Source: Victivallales bacterium
GTDB taxonomy: Bacteria > Verrucomicrobiota > Lentisphaeria > Oligosphaerales > Oligosphaeraceae
Assembly (NCBI GenBank): GCA_900771165.1
Contig: CAAGMX010000421.1
Coordinates: 1 to 7,266 of the forward strand
Reading direction: 5' to 3'
Length of the DNA: 7,266 bases
Part shown: positions 1-5,953 of the stretch, in pieces
How positions within the stretch are numbered: position 1 is the first letter of the stretch
How the letters are laid out: every line of letters begins with the position of its first letter
The notes under the pieces: generated by a model
Seen by the model: only the letters and a program-made list of their open reading frames with translations
Database searches by the model: none
Told to the model about the DNA's origin: nothing
Program-made: the position numbers and the translations under genes

Positions 1-933
1 AAGTACTGGCACTTCATCAAGCTCATGGGTCGTTCCGCCTCCCACATCGCCCTGGAGTGCGCCCTGCAGACCCATCCCCAGGCCTGCATCGTCTCCGAGG
101 AAGTGGCCGCCCGGAAGCTGTCCCTGAAGCAGATTGTGGATCAGCTGACGGAGATTGTGGTGGAGCGGGCCCGTCGTTCCCTGAACTTTGGCGTGGTGCT
201 GATTCCCGAGGGCCTCATTGAGTTTATCCCCGAGATCCAGACCCTGATTGCCGAGCTCAACGATCTGCTGGCCAAGAATCAGGCCGCCTTTGACGCCCTG
301 CCGGATCTGGAGGCCAAGGTGGCCTTTGTGGAGGAGCGCCTCACCCCCGCCCACAAGGAAGCCTTCCAGCCCCTGCCCGCCGCCATCAAGGCCCAGCTGG
401 TGGGCGACCGGGATCCCCACGGCAACGTCCAGGTCTCCAAGATCGAGACCGAGAAGATGCTGGCGGAGATGATCGACGCCAACATCCGGGTGCTGAACGC
501 CACCGAGCCCAAGAAGCTGAAGTTCTCCAGCCAGTGCCACTTCTTCGGCTACGAGGGCCGTTGCGCCGCCCCCTCCAACTTCGACGCCAACTACTGCTAC
601 TCCCTGGGCTACACCGCCAGCGCCCTCATCGCCGCCGGCAAGACGGGCTACATGGCTTCCTGCCGGAACATCTCCAAGCCCATCGACCAGTGGGTGGCCG
701 GCGGCATCCCCCTCACCATGATGATGAACATGGAGCATCGTCACGGCAAGGACGTGCCCGTGATCAAGAAGGCCCTGGTGGATCTGGAGGGCAAGCCCTT
801 CCAGACCCTGGTGGAGAACCGGGAGGCCTGGGCCAAGGGAGTGGATTTCCGCTATCCCGGCCCCATCCAGTACTTCGGCCCCACCGAAGTCTGCGATCTG
901 CCCACCCAGACCCTTGCCCTGGAACACCTCTAG
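1..933 (+). CDS. pfp: Pyrophosphate-dependent 6-phosphofructokinase, long type, C-terminal 310 residues (5' end outside window)
   Basis: This enzyme (diphosphate--fructose-6-phosphate 1-phosphotransferase) reversibly phosphorylates fructose 6-phosphate using pyrophosphate instead of ATP, in cytoplasmic glycolysis and gluconeogenesis. The reading frame is open from the first base, so the gene enters from the left. The 310 visible residues are a little over half of the usual length of about 550 for the long group. Recognisable motifs, numbered within the fragment: MGR at 9-11 (sugar-phosphate binding) followed by SASHIALEC, the EEVAARK segment at 33-39, IPEG at 68-71, and FFGYEGR at 181-187, whose Tyr/Glu/Arg are typical of the fructose 6-phosphate site. 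The large helical insert between IPEG and GYEGR is characteristic of the long PPi-dependent group (plant beta subunit, Treponema, Chlamydia). The GGD and TIDxD motifs that bind pyrophosphate and act in catalysis lie upstream and cannot be checked, so phosphate-donor specificity is inferred from group membership. The stop is TAG at 931-933, and a probable terminator lies about 90 bases further on. Confidence 0.93.
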   Translation, partial: KYWHFIKLMGRSASHIALECALQTHPQACIVSEEVAARKLSLKQIVDQLTEIVVERARRSLNFGVVLIPEGLIEFIPEIQTLIAELNDLLAKNQAAFDALPDLEAKVAFVEERLTPAHKEAFQPLPAAIKAQLVGDRDPHGNVQVSKIETEKMLAEMIDANIRVLNATEPKKLKFSSQCHFFGYEGRCAAPSNFDANYCYSLGYTASALIAAGKTGYMASCRNISKPIDQWVAGGIPLTMMMNMEHRHGKDVPVIKKALVDLEGKPFQTLVENREAWAKGVDFRYPGPIQYFGPTEVCDLPTQTLALEHL

Positions 934-952
934 GACAAATCCAGGCGCCTCT

Positions 953-980
953 CCCTCCCTCCTCCCGAAGGAGCGGAGGG
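953..980 (+). repeat. Hairpin-forming inverted repeat after the phosphofructokinase gene
   Basis: CCCTCC plus CTCCT (953-963) pairs with AGGAG plus GGAGGG (969-980) as an 11-bp stem with a single bulged C at 974 and a CCCGA loop. CGCC at 946-949 and GGCG at 987-990 could extend it imperfectly. It begins 20 bases after the stop codon. No T-run follows, so it is not a classical terminator by itself. It could protect the mRNA 3' end or be a copy of a dispersed palindromic element. The structure is seen in the sequence; the role is unknown. Confidence 0.5.
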
Positions 981-1000
981 GCAGGGGGCGTTGCGTCACA

Positions 1001-1018
1001 TTTCGCCGCAAGGCGGAA
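1001..1018 (+). repeat. Small hairpin with GCAA tetraloop
   Basis: CGCC (1004-1007) and GGCG (1012-1015) close a GCAA loop, a stable GNRA tetraloop. T1003-G1016, T1002-A1017 and T1001-A1018 extend the stem to 7 bp. It abuts the terminator hairpin, and its 3' A-run would read as a T-run on the opposite strand. It may form part of a compound transcript-end structure. Function is not known. Confidence 0.4.
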
Positions 1019-1022
1019 AAAG

Positions 1023-1065
1023 AAGGGAGCCACCGCAAGGAAAGGGGGCTCCCTTTGTTGCTTTT
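1023..1065 (+). terminator. Probable intrinsic terminator of the phosphofructokinase gene
   Basis: AAGGGAGCC (1023-1031) and GGCTCCCTT (1047-1055) form a perfect 9-bp stem around a 15-base loop. The descending arm runs into a T-rich tract, TTTGTTGCTTTT (1054-1065). It lies about 90 bases beyond the stop of the upstream gene and about 150 bases before the next start, so it should separate the two transcription units. The opposite strand has a CTTTTT tract after the same stem, so it could work in both directions. The loop is longer than usual and the T tract is interrupted by G and C, so efficiency is uncertain. Confidence 0.65.
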
Positions 1066-1082
1066 CAGGGGAGGGGGAAACA

Positions 1083-1118
1083 CGGGAATGTCCGCGGGGA
1101 TGGCGGGGCATATTCCCG
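1083..1118 (+). repeat. Hairpin in the presumed leader of the sbcD-sbcC gene
   Basis: CGGGAAT (1083-1089) pairs with ATTCCCG (1112-1118), continued by G1090-T1111 and T1091-A1110. An inner CCGC (1092-1095) and GCGG (1103-1106) close a 7-base loop, with GGC at 1107-1109 bulged. No T-run follows, so it does not look like a terminator. It sits 95-130 bases before the start codon, downstream of the probable terminator, and could be a structured 5' untranslated element or a regulator site. No known riboswitch pattern was recognised. No convincing -35/-10 pair was found anywhere between 934 and 1213, and no gene is supported in that gap. Confidence 0.35.
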
Positions 1119-1199
1119 GAGAGGACAGGGGAGAAGAGAAGGCTTTCCGGCAAAGGGGGAAACCCAGAAGCGGGGCGCAGAAGCCAGCTTCGCCATAAC

Positions 1200-1206
1200 G
1201 GAGGAG
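1200..1206 (+). promoter_or_regulatory. Ribosome-binding site of the sbcD-sbcC gene
   Basis: GGAGGAG lies 7 bases before the ATG at 1214, which is ideal spacing. An in-frame TTG at 1208 would be only one base from this site, so it cannot use it. The site therefore fixes the start at ATG 1214, giving the MKLLHVGD N terminus usual for SbcD proteins. Confidence 0.85.
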
Positions 1207-1213
1207 ATTGTCG

Positions 1214-4200
1214 ATGAAACTACTTCATGTGGGTGATGTGCATCTGGGGGCCTCTTTGGAGGGCCATAGCCGAAACGAGGAACTCAAAAGGGTCTTCGCC
1301 CATCTGGTGCAGGCCGTAAAGGAACATTCCCTGGAGGCGGCTCTCTTCACGGGAGATATCTTCGACAGCGGAAGCCCCTCCAACCAGTCCCAGGAACTCT
1401 ATTACAACCTGCTGCTGGGGTTGCATCAGGCGGGCTGCCGCCAGGTGGTGATCATTGCCGGCAACCACGACAGTCCCTCCTTCCTGAAGGCCCCCCAGGC
1501 GCTGCTGCGCCTGATGCGGGTCCATGTCATCGCCTCTGTGGAGGCGGTGGATCTGGAAAAGGAGCTGGTGATTCTGGGGGAGGAATCCCATCCGGAGGCC
1601 ATCCTGTGCGCCGTTCCCTTTCTCAAGGCCGGCGATGTCCGGGGAAGTGTCCGGGAGGCGGAAACCAGCCAGGAGAAATCCGCCGCATTGGCCCAGGGCA
1701 TAGTGGAACACTACCAGAAGCTCTATGACCTGGCGGTGCAGCGTCGGCAGGGGCGTCCCCTCCCCATTCTGGCCATGGGACACCTCTACGCCTACGGAAG
1801 CGTCTTCGGCACCAAGAGGGACACCACGGTGGGAAATCTGGAGGGGGTGAACCTGGAGAAGTTCCCCCCCTTCGACTACATCGCCCTGGGGCATATTCAC
1901 CGGGCCCAATGCGTGGCTGGCCACGAAAACTGGCGCTATGCCGGCGCCCTCCTCCCCATGAACATCCGGGAAAACCCCTGGGCACCGGAATACTCCATCC
2001 TGGACACCGAGGATCTCGCCCGCCCCCGGACGGTGGAACTGCCGGACAAATGCTACCAGGAGATGCGGGTGGTCCAAGGCAGCCTGGAGGAACTGGAACG
2101 CCAGATGGATGCCCTCAAGGCAGAAGACCGAGAAGTCTGGGTGAAGGTGATCTGCACGGAACCCGCTCCCCCGCCCCATTGGCTGGTGGATCTCCAACAG
2201 AAATATTGTGCGAGCAAACTCTCTCTGCTCCGAGGCGAGGTGCGCGCCCCACAGGCCGGAACCCAGGGGGAGAGTTTTTTGGAGGAATTCTCTGGTAATC
2301 TTTCACAACTCACTCCAAAACAAGTATTTATGACTTATATAGAGGAGAAAGGGAAATTTTTCGACCCTACCTTGCGGGAGGCGTTGGTGGAGCGTTACGA
2401 TCAAGCGGAGAGCAAGGTGCTGGATCCCAGCCTGAGCCAGGAGAAGAGCCCGTCGGCGGCCAAAGGAATTCTCCGCTTCCGTCGGCTCTACTGCAAGAAC
2501 ATCAACTCCCTCTACGGGGAGACCACCATCGATTTCACGGATCCCGCCTATTCCTCAGGCATCTTCCTGATCACCGGCCCCACCGGCGCCGGCAAATCTA
2601 GTTTGATGGACGCCATCTGCCTGGCCCTCTACGGTACGACGCCCCGGCTGGAGGAGGGGAAGGGGAAGGCCATTGGACAGGAATGGGACCCCGTCATGAG
2701 CGACGGGGCCAGGGAAATGGTGGTGGAACTCACCTTTTCCTTGACGGAAGAAGGGAAGGAGGAGGAATACCGGGTGCGCTTCTCCCATACCCGCACTCAA
2801 CGCTCGAGCGCGGCAAAGCCTTTTGGAGCGGTGCAGCGGGAATTGTTCCGCAATGGGGTGTCCATGACGGACAAGTCAACGGAGGTGAAGAAGAAGGTGG
2901 AGGAACTCATTGGCCTTTCCGACGATCAGTTCATGCGGTGCGTGCTTCTGGCCCAGGGGAGATTTGACGCTTTTCTGAAGGCCGGCGAGGGGGAGCGGGT
3001 TCCCATCCTGACCGCCATTACCGGCACGGAGGTCTACCAAAAAATCGGGAAGGAAGTGTTCCAGAGGTGGCAGAGGGCGAAGGGGGACTACGAACGATGC
3101 CAGGGGGAGGATGACGGGATTCGCCTCCTCTCCGACGAAGAGCGCAAGGAAAAGGAGGACAAGTGGCAGGAGTTGAAGGAAAGGCAGGATGCTTTGAACC
3201 AGGAGAAAGAGATCGCCCAGCGTCGGGAACAGGGGTTCCAGGCTCTGGAGAATGCCGAGCAGGCTCTGGAGAATGCCCAGGAGGAGGAGCGTCAGGCCCA
3301 GGAGGCGCAGGAGGGGTTCCAGGAGAAGAAAAAGCGTTGGGAAGCGGGGAAGAAGGCGGCGCTGTGCCAGGAGAGTTTCCATCATTGGGACATGGCGAAG
3401 AGGTCCCGTCAGGATGCGGCTGACCGTTTGGCATGGTTGCAGGAGCAGAAGACGCAACAGGAGAAGAAGGCGACGGCGGCTGAGAAACGTCAGGAGGAAG
3501 CCCGGAGGCGTTGCGAGGAGACGGAGAAGCAGTGCGACCAGCAGGAGAAGGCGTTGCAGGAGGCCGGAAAATGGGAGACCCTCTGGAAGAACCAGGAAAA
3601 GACGGTGGGGAGTCTTTCCCGGGAGGTTTCTTCCCTGGAGAGCGAAAGGAAAAAGGCGCAAGCCGCCTTGGAAAAGCTCCAGGCCGCATGGGAAAATGAG
3701 AAGAAGAAGGCCGCCTTTGCCGACGAGTATGTGAAGAGTCATGCCCGGGACGGGGAACTGGAGGCTCTGGCGGGGGTGTGGAGAGTCCGGTGGGAGAACT
3801 TGGTGTCCCAGGAGAAGGAGGCTGAGGATTTGAGGAAAAAAGTGGAGTCGGCTCGGAAGGAGTTGGAGAAGAGCCTCTGTGCTCAAGAGACCCTGGCGCA
3901 AGCGGGGAAGAAGTTGGAGGAGAAGGCGGCCGACCTCCGGAAACGTGAGGAGGCGCTGGATCAGGAGCGTAAGGAAATCCTTCAGGGGAAGACGGAGGAG
4001 GGGTGGCAGAAGGACAGGGACCAGGCGATCCGGGCGGCTGCCCTGACGGAACATCGCCATGCCCTCCAGGAGGGGGTGGAGTGCCCCCTCTGCGGCTCTC
4101 GGGTGCATCCCTACTGCCAGGGGGAAACCAGAGACAAGGATGTGGCGGCGGAGCTGACATCCATTGAGCAGCGCCTGATTCTTTTGAAGAGGTGGAAGGA

Positions 4201-5800
4201 GAAAAAGGAGGCCCTGGACAAGGAGAAGACTGCCCTGGAGAATCAGCGGACCCAGTGGAAAACCGACGAGAAGCATGGTCGGGAGGAGGAGGAACGCCTC
4301 CGGAAAGCGTTGCCGGAAAGGGAGGAGGAGTGGAGCAGTCGCCAGCGGAAGGTGGACCAGGCAGCGGAGGCTCTGAAGGCGGAGTTCCGGGAGAGATTTC
4401 AGGTGGAATGGACGGATCATGGTTCCCTGCCCCGGGAGCTTTCGGAACGTCAGAAGAACTTCAAAAATGCCCAGGACATCTTGAAGGAGCGGGATGGCGC
4501 CAGGGAGGAGTTCATCCAAAAAGAAAAGAATGCCCAGGGGGAACTATCGTCCTGGCAAACTCAGGAACAGTTGAAAAAGGAGGCGTTGCAGGAGGCCGAG
4601 ACGAAGAGGGAGGAGTATCGTCAAAAACGTCTGGATTTGGTGAAGGAGCCGGATTTGGCGGCGGAGAAGAAGATGAACGAGGCTCGCCGGGATGGGGCGC
4701 GTAGCCTGCGGGGAGAGGCAGAGAAGGCGACGGAGAAGGTGACGGGCGAGCTGGAGCAGACGAAGAGGAACTATGAACAGGAGGCACGTCAGTTGGCGGA
4801 GGAGCGGGAACCGGAGGAAAAAAAGGCTCGGCAAGCCTTCGAGGAGAAATTGAGGAGTGAAGGCATTGCCGACGAGGCGGCCTACCAGGCGATGTATCTC
4901 CCTTCGGAGAAGCTCCATGCCCTGGAGGAGGAGAACCAGAAGATTCAGCAACGTTGTGTTCAGGCAAAGACACGTTGTCGAGACTGTCAGGAGGCCAAGG
5001 AGAGCTGCCAGCGGAACTTGCCGGAGGGGCTGAGTCGCCAGGAGAACCGGGAGAAGCTGGAGGCCCTGAAGAAGGGGGAGGAACAGCTCAAGGATGAGAT
5101 GGGGGATGTGGACCACACCCTGAAGAACGACAAAGAGAACCGAAGCAGGAAGGAGCACCTCCAGGAGGAGTTGGAAAAGAAGAAGGAGGAGTGGCGCTAC
5201 TGGGACATCCTCCAGGAGCATCTGGGGAAAAACGAGGGGGACACCTTTGCCCGCATCGCCCAGGGGTATACCTTCCGGAATCTCCTCCGTTTCGCCAATC
5301 GGCACAGGCCGCGGTCCCTGAAGGAGCATTTCACCCTGGTGGCGAACGGGAACGACCCCCTCTCCCTGGATGTCATCGACCACCACCGGGGCAACGTGCG
5401 CCGTACGGTGCGCAATCTCTCCGGGGGCGAATCCTTCGAGGTGAGCCTGGCCCTGGCACTGGGGCTGGCGGAGATGAGCGCCGTCAGCCAGAAGGCACGT
5501 CTGGGAAATGTCCTGCTGGACGAGGGCTTCGGAACCCTGGATGACCAGGCGCTGGACAGCGCCATCGAACTGCTCATGGGACTGGGCGGCGGAGACGGCT
5601 CCTCCTCCCGGAAGCTGGTGGGCATCATCAGCCATGTGGACAAGCTGAAGGAACGCATCGAGACCCAGCTGGTGGTCTCCAATGCGGGCGGCATGGGCCG
5701 GGTGGCGGGCCCGGGCGTCACCTTCCGGGGGAATGCCGGGGGGGAGGAGAAGCGGGAAAAGAGGAGGCGGAAAAGCGCCGCCTCCGGGGCAGAGCCGTGA
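1214..5800 (+). CDS. sbcDC: SbcD-SbcC fusion: Mre11-type nuclease joined to Rad50-type ATPase
   Basis: One uninterrupted 1528-residue frame carries both partners of the SbcCD (Mre11-Rad50) complex, which uses ATP to clear DNA hairpins and blocked double-strand ends at the nucleoid. The N-terminal nuclease (about 1-395) has every metal-site motif: D8 and H10 (GDVHLG), D48 (GDIFD), N84-H85 (GNHDS), H190 (GHLYAYG), H227 and H229 (ALGHIHRAQ). A linker of roughly 23 residues (about 396-418) leads into the ATPase: ILRFRRLYCKNINSLYG, Walker A GPTGAGKS 455-462, Q-loop Q581, long charged coiled-coil arms (about 620-1340) around zinc hook CPLC 957-960, signature LSGGES 1402-1407, Walker B LLLDE-type segment ending D1436-E1437, D-loop to D1443, and switch H1474. 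The SbcC part is about 1110 residues against 1048 in E. coli. Bacteria usually encode sbcD and sbcC as separate adjacent genes. No start codon is present where the SbcC part begins, so separate synthesis looks unlikely. Oddities: an AT-rich patch before the linker, an extra C968 beside the hook, and a basic C-terminal tail (KREKRRRK, 1513-1520). Confidence 0.95.
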   Translation: MKLLHVGDVHLGASLEGHSRNEELKRVFAHLVQAVKEHSLEAALFTGDIFDSGSPSNQSQELYYNLLLGLHQAGCRQVVIIAGNHDSPSFLKAPQALLRLMRVHVIASVEAVDLEKELVILGEESHPEAILCAVPFLKAGDVRGSVREAETSQEKSAALAQGIVEHYQKLYDLAVQRRQGRPLPILAMGHLYAYGSVFGTKRDTTVGNLEGVNLEKFPPFDYIALGHIHRAQCVAGHENWRYAGALLPMNIRENPWAPEYSILDTEDLARPRTVELPDKCYQEMRVVQGSLEELERQMDALKAEDREVWVKVICTEPAPPPHWLVDLQQKYCASKLSLLRGEVRAPQAGTQGESFLEEFSGNLSQLTPKQVFMTYIEEKGKFFDPTLREALVERYDQAESKVLDPSLSQEKSPSAAKGILRFRRLYCKNINSLYGETTIDFTDPAYSSGIFLITGPTGAGKSSLMDAICLALYGTTPRLEEGKGKAIGQEWDPVMSDGAREMVVELTFSLTEEGKEEEYRVRFSHTRTQRSSAAKPFGAVQRELFRNGVSMTDKSTEVKKKVEELIGLSDDQFMRCVLLAQGRFDAFLKAGEGERVPILTAITGTEVYQKIGKEVFQRWQRAKGDYERCQGEDDGIRLLSDEERKEKEDKWQELKERQDALNQEKEIAQRREQGFQALENAEQALENAQEEERQAQEAQEGFQEKKKRWEAGKKAALCQESFHHWDMAKRSRQDAADRLAWLQEQKTQQEKKATAAEKRQEEARRRCEETEKQCDQQEKALQEAGKWETLWKNQEKTVGSLSREVSSLESERKKAQAALEKLQAAWENEKKKAAFADEYVKSHARDGELEALAGVWRVRWENLVSQEKEAEDLRKKVESARKELEKSLCAQETLAQAGKKLEEKAADLRKREEALDQERKEILQGKTEEGWQKDRDQAIRAAALTEHRHALQEGVECPLCGSRVHPYCQGETRDKDVAAELTSIEQRLILLKRWKEKKEALDKEKTALENQRTQWKTDEKHGREEEERLRKALPEREEEWSSRQRKVDQAAEALKAEFRERFQVEWTDHGSLPRELSERQKNFKNAQDILKERDGAREEFIQKEKNAQGELSSWQTQEQLKKEALQEAETKREEYRQKRLDLVKEPDLAAEKKMNEARRDGARSLRGEAEKATEKVTGELEQTKRNYEQEARQLAEEREPEEKKARQAFEEKLRSEGIADEAAYQAMYLPSEKLHALEEENQKIQQRCVQAKTRCRDCQEAKESCQRNLPEGLSRQENREKLEALKKGEEQLKDEMGDVDHTLKNDKENRSRKEHLQEELEKKKEEWRYWDILQEHLGKNEGDTFARIAQGYTFRNLLRFANRHRPRSLKEHFTLVANGNDPLSLDVIDHHRGNVRRTVRNLSGGESFEVSLALALGLAEMSAVSQKARLGNVLLDEGFGTLDDQALDSAIELLMGLGGGDGSSSRKLVGIISHVDKLKERIETQLVVSNAGGMGRVAGPGVTFRGNAGGEEKREKRRRKSAASGAEP
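3239..3280 (+). repeat. 21-base tandem duplication inside the coiled-coil arm
   Basis: Two adjacent 21-base units, 3239-3259 and 3260-3280, are identical except at their 19th base (G3257 against C3278). They encode QALENAE followed by QALENAQ, residues 676-689 of the fusion protein. The unit equals one coiled-coil heptad, so the duplication lengthens the arm without changing its register. Confidence 0.85.
5763..5785 (+). repeat. Inverted repeat at the 3' end of the sbcD-sbcC gene
   Basis: GGAGGCGG (5763-5770) and CCGCCTCC (5778-5785) are perfect 8-bp complements around a 7-base AAAAGCG loop. They lie inside the last codons, 15 bases before the end of the TGA stop. No T-run follows, so intrinsic termination is not supported; mRNA 3' protection or Rho-related pausing is possible. 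It may also be a by-product of the Arg/Lys-rich tail codons meeting Ala codons. Confidence 0.4.
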
Positions 5801-5832
5801 GGGGAGGGGGCTTGGGAATCCCGTTCCGTCCC

Positions 5833-5863
5833 TTGGGAAAGGCCAGAGGCTTCAGGCTATAGT
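5833..5863 (+). promoter_or_regulatory. Possible sigma-70-type promoter for the phosphatase gene
   Basis: TATAGT at 5858-5863 matches five of six bases of the -10 consensus. TTGGGA at 5833-5838 matches four of six of the -35 consensus, with a 19-base spacer, which is longer than the optimal 17. Transcription would start near 5870 and give a leader of about 85 bases. A small hairpin in that leader, TGCCTG (5883-5888) with CAGGCA (5893-5898) around an ACGA loop, is followed by a pyrimidine-rich stretch. This is the best promoter-like match in the gap 5801-5953, but a match this weak can occur by chance. Confidence 0.3.
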
Positions 5864-5941
5864 AACCTCCATTGCCGCAGGCTGCCTGACGACAGGCACC
5901 TACTCTACCCTTCTCCCTATCCCCCAGGCGGGAATCCCCCC

Positions 5942-5945
5942 GGAG
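5942..5945 (+). promoter_or_regulatory. Ribosome-binding site of the phosphatase gene
   Basis: GGAG sits 8 bases before the ATG at 5954. It supports this start over the in-frame ATG at 6017, which would remove the hydrophobic core of the signal peptide. Confidence 0.6.
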
Positions 5946-5953
5946 TCTCTTCT

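Noticed and set aside
1208..1213. TTG start giving MSMKLL for the SbcD-SbcC protein
   Set aside because: Only one base separates it from the GGAGGAG site; ATG 1214 has ideal spacing and the usual SbcD N terminus.
534..1217. 227-codon plus-strand frame bridging the phosphofructokinase end and the gap
   Set aside because: Out of frame with the enzyme, of low complexity (Arg/Pro/Gly), and covering the terminator hairpin; no family resemblance.
914..1236. Small plus-strand frames (94 and 81 codons) in the gap
   Set aside because: Composition reflects the purine-rich DNA, there is no ribosome-binding site, and both run across the terminator stem and into the sbcD start.
2395..2470. Sequencing frameshift or lost stop artificially joining sbcD and sbcC
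   Set aside because: The frame stays in one phase with conserved sequence on both sides, there is no homopolymer run at the junction, and the linker reads as normal charged protein. It cannot be fully excluded without reads.
2876..4519. 547-codon open frame on the minus strand
   Set aside because: It is antisense to the coiled coil; the Leu-rich translation is what reversed Glu/Lys/Gln codons give. No domain and no credible start signal.
3120..5200. Purine-rich coding strand as a triplex-forming or regulatory tract
   Set aside because: The GAG/AAG/CAG bias follows from a Glu/Lys/Gln-rich coiled coil; no long mirror repeat was found.
4544..5635. 363-codon open frame on the minus strand
   Set aside because: It overlaps the conserved ATPase C-terminal motifs on the plus strand and is explained by GC-rich codon bias.
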